Assembly: GCA_034766995.1 (NCBI GenBank)
Contig: CM068318.1
Location: forward strand, 36,920,456-36,984,455
Origin: Acanthacorydalis orientalis
Lineage: Eukaryota > Arthropoda > Insecta > Megaloptera > Corydalidae
Reading direction: 5' to 3'
Length of the DNA stretch: 64,000 nucleotides
Position 1 is the stretch's first letter. Each line of letters opens with the position of its first letter. The notes beneath the pieces were generated by a model. It was not told where the DNA came from, did no database searches, and was given only the letters and a program-made list of their open reading frames with translations. Below, one piece after another: positions 1 to 12,986 of the stretch. The position numbers and the translations under genes were made by a program.

Positions 1-457
1 AATTAAAATAAAAAATACCTGTTAAAAATGTAAAAACAAATATGTAGTGATTTTTGGCATAGAATCAGTGGAAACTTGCAAAAATATTTAGCTTATCTAC
101 TGTCAATATAAACAAGCTTGTATTGAAAGTAAATTTTCCTAAAATTATTTTTATAATTGTCCTTAAAGTTTTGATTAGTTTTAAGAAAGGAAAAAAATTA
201 AATTTAAAAAATGTATGGGTGATAGTGTTACATACACATGTGAGCAAAGAAAACGACCCTAGTGAAAAGAACATACCTTTTGTATATTATTTATATTGAC
301 ATTTGATTTTTTTAAATTAATAGTCGCTATTTTGTATTTCCTTTTATAAATAATAGAATATAGCAACGACAGGTAATTTTTAAAATAAGACTGAGAATGG
401 ATCATACGCAAATATTTGTTATAGTTTATTGATTATCGATATAGATATTTATGTGTG
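1..457. other. AT-rich intergenic sequence
   Basis: No gene, repeat terminus or RNA recognised. The short minus-strand frame at 65-274 has no recognisable motif. Confidence 0.5.
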
Positions 458-1692
458 TTAGACGTGCACATTAATTCGGTGCCTTTTTCTTATAGAAAAT
501 AAACGTTTATTTACGGAAAAATGGAATACACTTCTATTCTCAAAATATCCCCTATTATTTTCAATATAATTTTTCTTCATCTTTCGGGTAACTGATAAAT
601 CTCTTATCGAAAAAAATATGGCGGCTTTCGGACATCTTCCACTATTTTAAGATGGGTATCAGCCAGGTGGATGGGTATCACCAGAACAGGTAATAAACTG
701 ACAGGGCTATGTCCGGTGAATAGGCCATATGGGGAGGAACTTCTCAGTCTATAGAACAAACAATGTTTTTGGCCATTTCTCGACGTGCGATCGAGTGTTG
801 TCGTGCTGGAAAATGACTTGCCTCATTCCCTCGCTAGGGAATGGTCTTTTCTCTCTAATTCGTTATTTAAACAGTTTAGCTGCTGTTGGTAATGCTCTGA
901 ATTTACAGTTTGACCAAATTCGGACAACTCATAATAACACCACACCTTTAATGTACCACCAAATACATAATAACACTTTTTTGGTATGAATATTTGGTTT
1001 CGGAGTCGATGTCGATGGTTCACCGTGATTAACCCATGATTTTCGGCGCTTAGGATCGCCGCACAAAATCTATTTTTCATCCCTGGTTATGATTTTATAC
1101 AAAAAATCCTTTATTTTGAGCCTTGTAAGTGAGAAAATAGCTGAATCGCATCTTCTATCTTTGTTTTTTAGATTGAGCTCATGTGAAATCCATCGACCTA
1201 GCTTATGAACTCTTCCCATCTGATATAGACGATAAGAAATTGCTTACTCGGGTAAATATGAGTTGCTGAGCGAGTTCCTGTTCAGTATCTGCGGAGTTTT
1301 CACTGAACAGCTGCTCAATTTCCTCAAATTGAGCAGTCTTGAAATTTTTTCACTTGTCCGGGACGTTCTCAATCGGAAAGATCAATATAACCACTCAGAA
1401 ACCTTTGAAACTACTTTTTTCATATTTTATGCATGACAACACTTTTCCCCAAAGCTCAATAAATCATTCCCACGGTTTCGATAGCATTTTTTTCAACTGA
1501 GTAATATGCAATAACTAATATGCTGTTCACTACTGTTTTGTTTGGTTATGCCAACTGCTTAGTCAAAATATATTGTATTTTTAAATGTTAGGATTGTCAC
1601 TTCAAAATTCTAAAACGACGGAAAATATTTTAATTCAAAACAGAATTATGACTGATTCAATTTAAAGGCACCGAATTAATTTTTACACCTAA
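458..1692 (-). mobile_element. Decayed full-length mariner element
   Basis: A DD34D mariner reading on the minus strand. The terminal inverted repeats are visible: 17 bp at 470-486 are perfectly complementary to 1664-1680, and the outer bases (TTAGGTG-type end at 1692, TTAGACG at 458) match with changes. A TA lies just outside the right end (1693-1694); the left duplication has decayed to TG. The length of about 1.24 kb is normal for mariner. A deletion derivative of the same family lies at 19561-20059, and its alignment confirms that the TIR extends past the 17-bp core to the CTAA end. Confidence 0.85.
500..1400 (-). pseudogene. mariner transposase pseudogene (third catalytic Asp lost)
   Basis: Cut-and-paste transposase relic inside the 458-1692 mariner. 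On the minus strand, across several frames, one reads an N-terminal helix-turn-helix part (EQELAQQL region near 1290), then IITRDEK (first Asp, near 1080), a stretch ending GQTVNSEHYQQQLNCLNNEL (near 900), QHDNTRSHV (second Asp, codon within 798-806) and MAYSPDIALSVYYLF (near 720-690). The expected third Asp of the xSDYHLF motif is Val (codon 696-698), 34 residues after the second Asp. Many stops and frameshifts are present. It cannot encode an active enzyme. The plus-strand frame over 729-989 is antisense noise. Confidence 0.85.
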
Positions 1693-2267
1693 TAATTTGT
1701 TATCAATCTACTGTTTGAATGTGAATGAACAGCAATCTGTTCATTTTTATTCGATATTATTTTACTTTAACTATCATATTGCGGTACATTAGTTTTATGG
1801 TCATTTATTAATGCCACATTATCTCAAATGAAGTCATAACATTAGATTTTATCCTATTAAAATTTATAAATTAGTCTAAATAGTTTCAATCTTGTCGACT
1901 AAATTATGTAGTAATTTGTTATAACTGGATTAATGATTTAAGTGACGGAGACAGTTTGATGATAGTTCAAGAGTCGAAACTAATAGTAATACATTACATC
2001 ATAAATGACTTAATGGAACCAAGAGCAAAAGGACAATTCAGCAATAATGATTTCTAAGAGATTAATTAAATTTGTATGCTACTTTTACAAAATAGTGTAT
2101 TTTTTTTTAAATAAATTATAGAATATCTAAAATTTTTTCAGAACATATTTTTTATTGATTTTATCTTATTTATAATTTAACTGATATATTTTTTCTTATT
2201 ACAGGTCATCGCGTGAGTCAACAATAAACAAAAATGTTTCATCAATTGCATAGTATGTAAAAGAGTT

Positions 2268-2331
<64 letters not shown>

Positions 2332-3261
2332 GTATATATAACATTTTTTTGAGATTGTCTTAGATGTACAAAATTAGGAGATAACGAGAATATTTGATTT
2401 GTGTTTCGTTGTTGGTTTAAATATTAACGATTGAAAAAATAACTCATGTAATAAATAACGGAACATATTGAAATTATTAGTTGTATATGCGCGTGATATG
2501 AGATTATTCTAGTTTCGAAAACAAAACCTTTTTAAATTGGACAACTCAAATATAAATAAGTCCATGCTATTGAACATTATCAAATTAAAAAGAGTATAAA
2601 AAGAACATATCTATTTACGAATATCGTTGTAATCGAAACATAATCAGTTGTTATTCAGTGTAAATTTTACGTTAATCATATAGTTGTTCTGATATATAAA
2701 GAAATATATTCATATATAAATGAATTGAACAGCATTCCATTACTATTCTGCTTACCATAAAACAATGTACTATTATTGAGATATATGACATGTAAATATG
2801 TACTAAATGTATGCTTAAGTCGTTAAATTACGATTAAGAAAGGAGACACAACGCAATATTCGAGTGGCTATTTTGTATCGTTTTTTATAATTATAAATTT
2901 TATGGAAAAATTCAAATTTAATTTCATTTTTTAAATAAAAAGTTTGTACAAGAGAGAATTGGATATTTAAGATAGGATCGTTCATTCTTTGAAATGACAC
3001 AAAATATGTTCTTTCAATTAGTCACATTTTAATAATGAAGTCTACGTTTCTATGGAATAAACGTTTCTGAATTTACATTATAGGATAGACTGTTTATTTA
3101 AAGGAGATTGATTTTACTCGTTAATAAAATTTTAAAACCGCAAAAATTACAATTACTTTTGTAGCAAAAAAAATAATTTCTAGAAAAAATCATATAAATT
3201 CACCAATTATAATATTTGTTTATAAAGTTTCGTAACGTAATATCAATTATTATACTTTTAA
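1693..3261. other. AT-rich intergenic stretch with one TA tract
   Basis: Contains a (TA)n(TATG)n tract at 2273-2340 and otherwise AT-rich unique sequence. A polypyrimidine stretch followed by CAG near 2205 resembles a splice acceptor, but no open exon follows. Confidence 0.5.
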
Positions 3262-3269
3262 TTTGTCCA

Positions 3270-3460
3270 CAGTGGCACGTTATTGCTTCATGGAGAGTCC
3301 AAGCAAATTTGAATTAGGGAGCCCCATGCACAGTGTTCAATTGAGACATTTTTCTATATTCTTACTAAAGTAATGAGTTTATAAAAGATTGGTTTAGGGT
3401 TCTCCTATTGACGGGCGTCCCAGGCAATTGCCCTTTTTTCTATAGAACAATGCGCCACTG
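3270..3460. mobile_element. hAT-type MITE with 8-bp target duplication
   Basis: A 191-bp non-autonomous element. The left end begins CAGTGGCAC and the right end is its imperfect inverse (GTGCGCCACTG class, ending TGCGCCACTG). It is flanked by the 8-bp direct repeats TTTGTCCA (3262-3269) and TTTGTCCG (3461-3468), seven of eight identical. An 8-bp duplication and a CAGTGG terminus are hallmarks of the hAT superfamily. The interior, with GGGCAATTGCC-like and GGGCGTCCC runs, is non-coding. It must have been mobilised in trans. Confidence 0.75.
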
Positions 3461-4080
3461 TTTGTCCGCCAATTTCCAAAAAAGTATCCTTTTTGGAATA
3501 TACATTAATGTTTAATAAAATAACTCTTCGACCCCACTGTACTTAAAATAAACTGAAGTATTAAAATCCCAAGAGGATTGAAACATTGTTTTTCGTTAAG
3601 AAAAAGATCAGATTCGTTGATAATTAATATTACATCAAATAAAACAAACACAATAATCACTCTGTATTTATTTGAATATAGTAAGTGATGTTATATATTG
3701 GTGTGAGAAATTTGTGAGGTCAAAGTTATTTTTTATTAAATAATGTTTTGATAAGTCAGGATAAAATTATTAAATAATATTATTGCCAGACAAAAGGTAT
3801 TCCATGAGATTCGTAGAGTTTAATTTCTGATTAGACTACTGAATTATTATCAAAATAACTATGATAATAATCGTATAAGAGTGATTTTAATTAACAAAAT
3901 ACTGCAGGTTGTTATTTTAGATACAAGTAATTATAAAGAACGTTTTAAGTAACTAAAAATATATACAGATAGAACTTTCTTTTAAAATTAATCAAACATG
4001 GTTTTATATCAATACAGTTACAATATTCAATGTCGACTGATTAATAAATGTTTGAAAACTGTTAATTACTTCAATGAGTA

Positions 4081-4126
<46 letters not shown>

Positions 4127-4939
4127 CAATTTAAATTAAAAATAAGCATCCAGTTATCAAACAATCCCTATGATGAACATGATTAAATAATTAACCAAAG
4201 GATAAAGAAATACAAAAACATCAGAGTTTAAATTGAGAAGAAAAAAGACAGTGTAAATGATTTCATATTAACAAGAAAATGTATGAAATAATATTGATTA
4301 TCAATATAGATTAATGAAATGTTGCCTTATACTTTAAAAAATACTAATTTAAGAATTATTAAGTACAATTATGAAAGAAAATGTTTTTTTAAAATTGTTT
4401 TTAATATACTGTTGCTTCTATTTCTCCGAAATTACGATTTTTTCATAAACAAATATAAACAAGTTTCGTTGATTTAAAACACGTTTTAGATAATTCCAGT
4501 CACTGGAAAGTGTAATATAATAACGGAATTAACATGGATTTAATAAAAAGTAATCCAAAATGTTTATAATAATGCAAATATAAGGATGAAACTCGAATCA
4601 TACATTAATGAAATTTAAATAATAGAGTGAAGTTATCAACGCGATTCTTTAATCTCACTCTTTTCTCAGTACTTAGAGAACCGTAAAGACATTCTTTATA
4701 GAAATGGCTTTAACGAATCAATATTTATTATAATTATGTTCCTAACGAATCTAGTATTAAAGGGAATCATAAAAAAATTCTACAAAACAAAATGAATCTG
4801 TTATACTCGTATCGTAGGGAAAAACTGTTTAGAAGTCAACAGACAAATAAATAAAGTAATGATATTCAGAAAAAAAGAGTAGACTAAATACCCATTACTT
4901 ATTCGCATACAACAAAAATGAACTAGAAGTTGTAAAAAG

Positions 4940-4942
4940 TTA

Positions 4943-5034
<92 letters not shown>
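4940..5034. repeat. (TA)n microsatellite
   Basis: About 95 bp of nearly pure TA with one CA interruption. Confidence 0.95.
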
Positions 5035-5036
<2 letters not shown>

Positions 5037-5344
5037 GATATATTATTCAAATCTTTTATACTATTCAACAAAATACTGAAATGCATACAATCAAATTGCA
5101 ACGTTGCATTAGAAACAGTATGAAATATATTAAAAATATCAAAAACCAACAGTTGAGATACACAAACGAAACTTCTTCAAATAATAGTTGCCACCACATT
5201 TCTGTACGGTATTGCTTTTGTATGAACATGTTACTGAAATAAAATAAAAAATAACTCAACATTAATTTTTCAAAAGACTGTTTTCTCTTCAACGAAATAG
5301 AAACGAATATAGAACGAATTAAACGTGAAATTCAAGCAGAAATG

Positions 5345-5458
5345 ATATATATATATATATATATATACATACATATATATATATATATATATACATATAT
5401 ACATACATACATATATATATATATATACATACATATATATATATATATATATACATAT

Positions 5459-5503
<45 letters not shown>
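5345..5503. repeat. Higher-order (TA)n/(CATA)n repeat
   Basis: TA runs interrupted by CATACATA and CATATATACATACATACATA blocks. The same interruption pattern appears twice at a spacing of about 66 bp, so the TA tract has itself been duplicated as a larger unit. The Tyr-Ile frames over it on both strands are not genes. Confidence 0.9.
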
Positions 5504-5504
<1 letters not shown>

Positions 5505-5506
<2 letters not shown>

Positions 5507-5707
5507 GTAATTCAATTTTGGCTTCCATATGAAAATATTTAATGGGGCACAGGGGTTAAGAAAAATCATGTTAATTTTTTTTAGTATTTTAATTTAATTC
5601 AATACTAAAATACAATTGAACTAAAATACTAAATAAAAAGTATAATGATTTTTTTAATTTTTACGAGTTTCTTTAATAATGTCATGTGGAAGTCTAAATT
5701 GAATCGC

Positions 5708-5711
<4 letters not shown>
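5505..5711. mobile_element. TA-flanked MITE, family 1, copy A
   Basis: A short non-autonomous element whose left end reads TTCAATTTTGGCTTCCATAT (5511-5530) and whose right end is the inverse (ATGTGGAAGTCTAAATTGAA, 5684-5703). The interior contains AATTCAATACTAAAATACAA and its near inverse. Related copies are at 49159-49331 and 59009-59254. It lies directly against (TA)n on both sides, so the TA duplication cannot be separated from the microsatellite. A Tc1/mariner-type TA target is inferred from copy C. Confidence 0.7.
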
Positions 5712-5740
<29 letters not shown>

Positions 5741-6504
5741 ATGTGTATTATATGTATGTATGTATTAAATTTTTAAGAAAAGTTGTAAAATAGAGAGAAC
5801 AGGACAAAAAACAGTTAAACAATTTCATGTACAAAATAAAGATACAATAGATTCGAGTGGGAAAATAATCTATTGTTGTGAATGAAAGATTAGAAAGCAA
5901 GATTATCTAAAATAAACTGTATGAAATATATATGACACTCAAAAATATTTAAGAGTCACTAACATAGCTCCTTGATTTTCTTGGTGCCTTAGAGTTCCAA
6001 TCGTTAACGAATCTTAAAGAATAATTGAAAACAAGTGGTTTGTTGTTGAAGCATGCCATACTAAATGAGATTTGTACTATAAAAGTAATGATTTTAAGAT
6101 CTATGTATTCGAAGAATGCTAGTATGAATAATTGATTAAATGCTGTATCTATATACGGTATAAAGGTAAAGTAATAAAAACGATATAATTTAAGATATAA
6201 ATTAAAAAGGAAATACAGCTATGAATCATCAATTTATGGTCTTGAAAGATTAAAAAAAACTGGAATGTGGAAACGACCAGTTAAAAATAAAAACACGACT
6301 TTCTGAAGATAAAAATACTTGTCTGAATGTCGATAAAATGACTAAAGCGACATAGAGTTTCTACGATTCGAAATTTGTATTGTTAGAAGTAATTTCTGAG
6401 TCGAATTATGATTGGTAATGTAGATAAGTAATTTTTAATCATGATTCATAAATTATTGAAAGAAATACTCCTGAGTATTTTTTTATATAGTGGAAAAAAT
6501 GTCA
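5712..6504. other. AT-rich sequence without recognised features
   Basis: After a short TA/TG/TATG tract (to about 5762) nothing recognisable is seen. Confidence 0.5.
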
Positions 6505-6633
6505 GAATCGTGGAATAGTGTAAAAAGTCGTGCAAAAAACGTGAAGGTGAATATAACGTCTTAAAAATCGTGTAACTGTGAATAAATCGTGTTAAAAAAC
6601 TGTGTAACTCTGAATCGTATAAAAAATACCGGA
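6505..6633. repeat. Degenerate ~30-bp minisatellite
   Basis: Four or so degenerate units sharing the pattern TTAAAAATCGTGTAACTGTG or TAAAAAGTCGTG. They create the short minus-strand frame at 6446-6661, which is not a gene. Confidence 0.55.
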
Positions 6634-6639
6634 TGAAAA

Positions 6640-7094
6640 GAGACTCAAGTGCATACAACAAAATTACATTCTTTATATAAGATATAAAAATACAAGAAGA
6701 AAATCACTGTTCAACAATTTAAGCAGAAAAATCCGCTAAATTCTGTTTAAAGACTGCACACATTATTTTTTAATAAAGAAATTATATTATTCTGATAAAA
6801 AGAAATGTTTTCCTGCTGTATTTTTGACCTGTATAATTTAAAAATAAAAAAAATTGAATCCATGAAAAAAGTATTATAAATGAAAAGAGGTCAGGTCATA
6901 AACTAAAAATAAAGCAACCGTTCTAATTTCGTATTTTATTGTTTCGAGCATTAAGAGATTAAGATTATAAATGTTAAGTGATAGAAGTGATCATCAGTTC
7001 TAAAACAAAATGATTTGAAAGTCGTTTGAATGGAAATAAAGATCCATTTTTTTTTTACTTGAATTTTTATTAAGATGATTCATACACGTAGAAG

Positions 7095-7184
<90 letters not shown>

Positions 7185-8000
7185 CCTGATATTAATAGAT
7201 TAATTTGTATTTTCTTAAAAACCTAACATTCTGATAAATTATAATGTTTATATTTTTCCTTGGATAGTTAAATTGAAAACAAGGTTCAGAATTATAAACC
7301 GTCGTTTGTCGTTCGTGGTGTGAAAAAATAGTCTGCTTATGAAACCACATATTAGTTTTATTAAAAATACACGGAATATTCATTGAGGTATGAAAGAAGA
7401 TACGCAGATAAAAATAAAAAAATAATATTTATTGGGCTTTTTTGGAAATTTAAATATATATAAATGAAAAATTGGAACTAAAAATGTATGTATATAAAAT
7501 TTGTATACATTTTGTATGTTCAGCTGAAGATCTTATTGTTTTCTACTTAAATTACATTTTATTTAGATTTTTTGAAATGTATTAATAAAACATAATTTAA
7601 TAAATAAGCAAAGTAAATGATTTTTCAAACTGCGAATTTCAAAATATTACAATTACAAGAACGAGCACGATTTTACGATTTGCGAATATGAAAAATTAGT
7701 ATGATTATATGAAAACTATAGTCAAGTGAGTTATTTGTACGTGCCGATAGATAATATAGATTCATTTTGAGTACCAAACAGTTAGTAATAATTTCATGAT
7801 ATAAGAGTAATTTTATTTGACAGATTAACCAAAACCACGGTAGTAAATAATTCAAGAAGTCATATGGATTGAACATTTTTAGATCTGGCAAGTGACCTTT
7901 TGTAAACTGAAGAATTAAGCTTTATAACGGTGACATCAAAAAGACTATATGTGCAGTTAAGAGAAAAAATCTCTATAATTGTATAAAAACTCATTAATAA
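6640..8000. other. AT desert with a long TA tract
   Basis: Contains a (TA)n tract at 7097-7182 with AATATA interruptions. Short frames at 7192-7383 and 7673-7891 have no recognisable motif. Confidence 0.5.
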
Positions 8001-8005
8001 TTAAA

Positions 8006-8065
8006 TAAGAAATATTTAAATTGTTAATGATGATCTTTCATCATTAACGATTTAAATATTTCTTA
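8006..8065 (+). other. Strong hairpin, 28-bp arms and 4-nt loop
   Basis: Positions 8006-8033 and 8038-8065 are inverted repeats. 27 of 28 positions are complementary, and the remaining pair would be a G-U wobble in a plus-strand RNA. The loop is TCTT. Its size resembles a compact hairpin RNA or a fold-back remnant, but the arms are almost entirely A/T. No transcription evidence is available, so function is unknown. Confidence 0.6.
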
Positions 8066-10175
8066 AGATTTGGAAGACAAATAATTAAAATACTGCTTCC
8101 AATAGATACAAACTGAATACTACTTTTGTGTTTATTTAATACTATTTGATCTAAGATATATTAAGCATTAACAGAATTTGAAAATAAATAAGCAGAAAAC
8201 AAGAAACATATTTTCTAAACTGGAAAATAAATATTATAACATAATGAATTATGAATATATTTGACAAAAATGCAATATAATTTAAAAGATAGAATATTTT
8301 AGAATGATATAATATTTCGATAAAATACATTTCTATGGAATTACTGTCATCTTCAGAACTATTCGGTATTAAAATGATGGCATTCTCTACGAATACATTC
8401 AAGTGCCATATAGTAGTTTTACAAATTCGAAATTTGTAGAATCTAGTCAAATTCACTCTAAAAAGGAATTAAATCAGTATTATTCTGACTACATCTGTAA
8501 GAACATATACATATTAAATACAAAAAAAATACTTTATTAAACATTCAAAGTCTCGACATAAAATGGATCATAAAAGCACTAATATTTGAAATATCTTTAC
8601 TTTCTGATTTTGCAATCCAAGAAATCAGAATGTAGAAACTAAAAATGTAGTTTACTTGAGATTAAACAATTTGATTTGAAATATATTGTGGATAGGTACA
8701 AATTTTAATTGGATTTATTATTATTAGAGACAAATTTTAATATATGAATATATATATATATGTGAATGACTTGTAAACAAATAACGTTTAATTGGCGAAC
8801 ATAGATGTTGGTTTCATTTAATTTATTTTTCTGATAATTTCAAATGTATGAAAATTTACAAGGTATAAATATATATATATATATATGATTAATAAAAGAA
8901 ATCAATTTAATTAATTTACATGAAGATGTATAATATATAGTTTTTATAAAAAAAAAATACTTTTGTCAACAAGTACTAAATGGAAACATCATAAAATTAA
9001 AATATCAATTTGTTAATATTTATTAATGATGTTTTTTGTAACAGAAAAATTTATCGGACACATTTTTTTTGAAATTGCAATTTACAAAAACGAAACACGT
9101 TTAAAATTTCATAAAATGGTAAATGTTATCTAATAAAATTTATATAATTGGACAATGAATAGACATGATAAGCGGTATACGCCATTAGAGAAAATATTTA
9201 TTTGTACAGTTTTATAAACAATAATTCAGTTTACTTGAAAGAATTTTCTCATTTTCATATTTTTAACTTAAAATGTTTCTGAGATGGCGAGGAGCACTAT
9301 TAATGTAATAAAAACTCAAACCTATGCTCTGGTCTACAAACATGCATTCCCGATTCGATTGTGGCTTTCGAAACATTTGAACAGGGGTTCGATTTCGTTC
9401 AGAGTTAAATCATTTTCAATTTTATTTTAACATTTTTCAGTTTTGTATTTTAGTAATTTTTAAACTTATTTCTAATATTTCGAGAACAGATATACTCGGC
9501 ATTGTACAACTTGAAAAAGAGATTATTGTTTTATCAGTTTATTTGGCAGAAGTCGGTTAGAATTTTTTAAATTTTAGTTCAACTACAAAACATTTACTTT
9601 TATATTTAAATATTTTCATGTATAATGGGTTAAAGACCAGAACAAATATAAAAAGTAAATATAAAAAGTCGTTATTTTTATAGCGCTAAATTTTGATATC
9701 GCATCAAATACATATAATAGAACAATTTTTTTTTGTAGTAAAGTATTGAGGAAATTTATGTTTTATTGATGGTTAAATAAATTGAAAATTAAGTTATAGT
9801 AAAGAAAACCGTATAGTAAAATTTTAACAAATCTGACATCATTAAATTCAGTGTTGGATTAAGAAAGTCTTATACGGATTAAGAAAGATTTTTTTGGATT
9901 AAGAAATGTTCTTTCTTAAAAAAACATTTCATGGTAAAGTAAATAACTTTAAATGTTAAATCTCTTTCTATTTATAAAATTTGGAACGAAACCATAAACA
10001 AAAATAATATGAAATAAACAACTGTGAGAAAATCTTGTTGCTAATTTCAACAACTTGAACATGTAAAATATTGTACTTAAACAATGATTATACTCTTAAA
10101 ATGAAAGCTCTATTTAACATGATATAAAAAATAGATTATTTCTGTTAAAGTGATCAATTCTAAATAATTCGATTT

Positions 10176-10231
<56 letters not shown>

Positions 10232-11033
10232 ATTTACATTAATAACGATAAAGAATAGAAAACAGGAATGAATACTTTTTGGATTACAACTTTAAAAGTT
10301 TACAATTTGAAATGAAAACCAATTATTTTGTTTAAAAAAATGATTTATCAAATATTGGTATTATTAAAGGACTCATATTAATGTAAATGAATTGATGCAA
10401 GAAAAATAATTCTTAAAAATGTATTTTTCTAAAGAATACAAAATCTGATTATAGTCATTAATTTTTATACGAAAAATTTAGTATATAGTTTTTTGAACAA
10501 AAATTAACAATACTAATAATTTATGCAAATAAAAATCTATTATAAAATGAAATAAGATTTTTATATTTCCAACTTTTAGGATTCAATTTTCCAGAACATT
10601 CTGTCATGACTTGGTCAAGTCTGAACCCTTACAGTGTGGCTAGCACTGATATAAAATTTTAAAAATAATTTTACACATAATCTTAACGAGAGACATTTTT
10701 ACTATTAATGATTTCTATAATCATCGAAAATAATTTTAAATTATTTTATGTGATGTTACATGTCGTAAAAACAATAAAAGTAGCATAATTATTTATGACT
10801 GTATGATAAAAAAAATGCATTGTGTTATATATTGAACGCATAATACATTCTAGGCATGATTCTTCAACCTAAATGTGTGCGACACACCAATTGGGTTAAT
10901 AGTTTAAAAATATAATGAAGAGGATTAGATTTTTCGATTTTTAAGGGCTATTAAACTATATATTTGTCAATATTCCATATTTCTCGTCATTCTGAAAATT
11001 ATTTCTATAGTAATACAAAAAAAATAAATTTTA

Positions 11034-11037
<4 letters not shown>

Positions 11038-11111
<74 letters not shown>
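11038..11111. repeat. (TA)n microsatellite
   Basis: About 74 bp of pure TA repeat. Confidence 0.95.
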
Positions 11112-11113
<2 letters not shown>

Positions 11114-12565
11114 TAAATATTTTAAATGTTTAATAAATGTTGCATCTCCTTTCTTAAACATACAAAAAAAATAATAAAAATCAAGCAACTTGTAATACAT
11201 ATAAAAAATATTGAACTGTAGTTGAGTTTAAAAAGTATGTAAATATAATAAGAAAATTAGTTATCTATTCAAATTAACATATCATTGTGATTCACTTAAG
11301 AATTGAAATTATACTATTATCAAGTTCTAGTAATATACATGTACTTCAGGTACATTGAACAATATTTCCCGTTTTTAAAGTTCGAGTATTGTTTTCTAAA
11401 TTTGTACACAAACAAAAAAAATGTTACTAATTATGTCTGATAAAGTTGCTATATTTAAAAATTTCATCGAAATAAATAATACTATAATCGACTGATGATT
11501 ACATTTAAATTCATTTCTGTGGAATTTGTATTAAATATACAAACGAATAGTTTTATCAAATCTATATATTTATTTAATAACATTTCTGTTCAATATTATT
11601 GATTGAAAAATTTGTCAGTATAGACAGTTTCGATATATTTTCTTAAGAGCTTTTTGTTATGGGCAATGAATGATTCAAAATAATTGAGAAGAGTTCTTTA
11701 TCGACTGAAAGATCAATTGAAAGTGACTATCGAATTTTTGAAGGTGTTCTTTTAGAATTAGTAAAATTAAGAAATAATGAAATAAACAAACAAGTTAGTT
11801 AAAAATAAAACGTGTCACTGAATAAATTTAAAGGGTTAAATATATTTTTCAATGTATCTGAAGTTAAACTGATATATTTATATTGATTGGTATTTACAAA
11901 ATGATCAATTTATTTAAAAAAGAATTATAAGCTATTTTCGTTAGAAAAATCTTTCAAATACACAATAGAATAATATACGGTAAAAAAATATAAGGTATTC
12001 TCAATTACATGACTCTTTAATTAAGACAATGTATATACGATATTAAATGCAATAGATACTCGACTATAAATATAAAGAACGATTTATATACCTATTTTCA
12101 TTTCGAATTTAATCGACTAATAGTTTTATTTAAATATACTATCAACTATAACGAGAGTTTAAAATATAAACAGATACCTTATGATACAATATTATACATA
12201 TCTGAAAATGCAATAAGATTTATAAATATTCGAGAAAGAAATTATATAAAATGTGTAAAGAAATTATTACAAATGTTTTGTCGCGTCGTAAATGGTACAT
12301 AAAATATATAAATTTTTTGCTATTTTTGAAGTGAATGCTTGTAAATATTTTCAAATCAGTTGCTTGACTTTTGTTCAGATTTAACCACAGAAATATATAA
12401 AAAAATATTATAGTAAGGTGTCAATTTGCCACGTTGAGGTCTTCCAGTAATAAAAAGTAATGTATTAGTAATAATAATTAAATTTAAAAAAAAACATTTA
12501 AAGATTTCGTGATTAGATATTCTAATATGAACAGGTGTTAATGAAAATCGATTAATGAGTAAACA

Positions 12566-12569
<4 letters not shown>

Positions 12570-12631
<62 letters not shown>

Positions 12632-12638
12632 GTATGTA
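12570..12638. repeat. (TA)n(TATG)n microsatellite
   Basis: TA repeat grading into four TATG units. Confidence 0.95.
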
Positions 12639-12986
12639 CCTTTGGCTATTTTAAAAGTAAGGCATGCATTTTTGACTGTATAAAGTATTGTTGTACATTT
12701 ATATTTAGATGTCTACATGCCAAAACGACTAAGTTTTATTCATTGTGTCAATGTTTGTTTATGACTTGTAGACATTTAAAATAAATAATTGATAAATTAT
12801 AAAAATATATACATATAAATAACATATGAGATTTATGTAGAGCATTATTTATTAAATATTTCAAATAAAGGTATTTGAAATTATTGTAATGTGAGTTTTT
12901 GTTCTCTGTTTTTTTTTATAATCCAGGTAATCTAGTTGTACTGAATTCCTAAATAATTAACTCTTTCAATCCGAAGAGCGCATATA

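Larger units (their letters stand above)
3469..5504. other. AT desert with TA tracts
   Basis: Holds (TA)n tracts at 4083-4123 and 4940-5034 and otherwise low-complexity AT-rich sequence. No coding or terminal repeat signal recognised. Confidence 0.5.
8070..12957. other. Long AT desert
   Basis: About 4.9 kb with no recognised coding sequence. It contains (TA)n at 10178-10227, 11038-11111 and 12570-12638 (the last followed by TATG units), and three loose copies of GGATTAAGAAAG near 9861-9906. No transposon terminus was found. Confidence 0.5.

Noticed and set aside
729..989. 86-codon plus-strand frame
   Set aside because: Antisense to the mariner transposase relic on the minus strand.
2190..2240. 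Polypyrimidine tract plus CAG resembling a splice acceptor
   Set aside because: No open exon, donor or neighbouring coding sequence follows.
9390..9410. GGTTCGATTTC resembling a tRNA B box
   Set aside because: No A box, acceptor stem or cloverleaf could be drawn around it.
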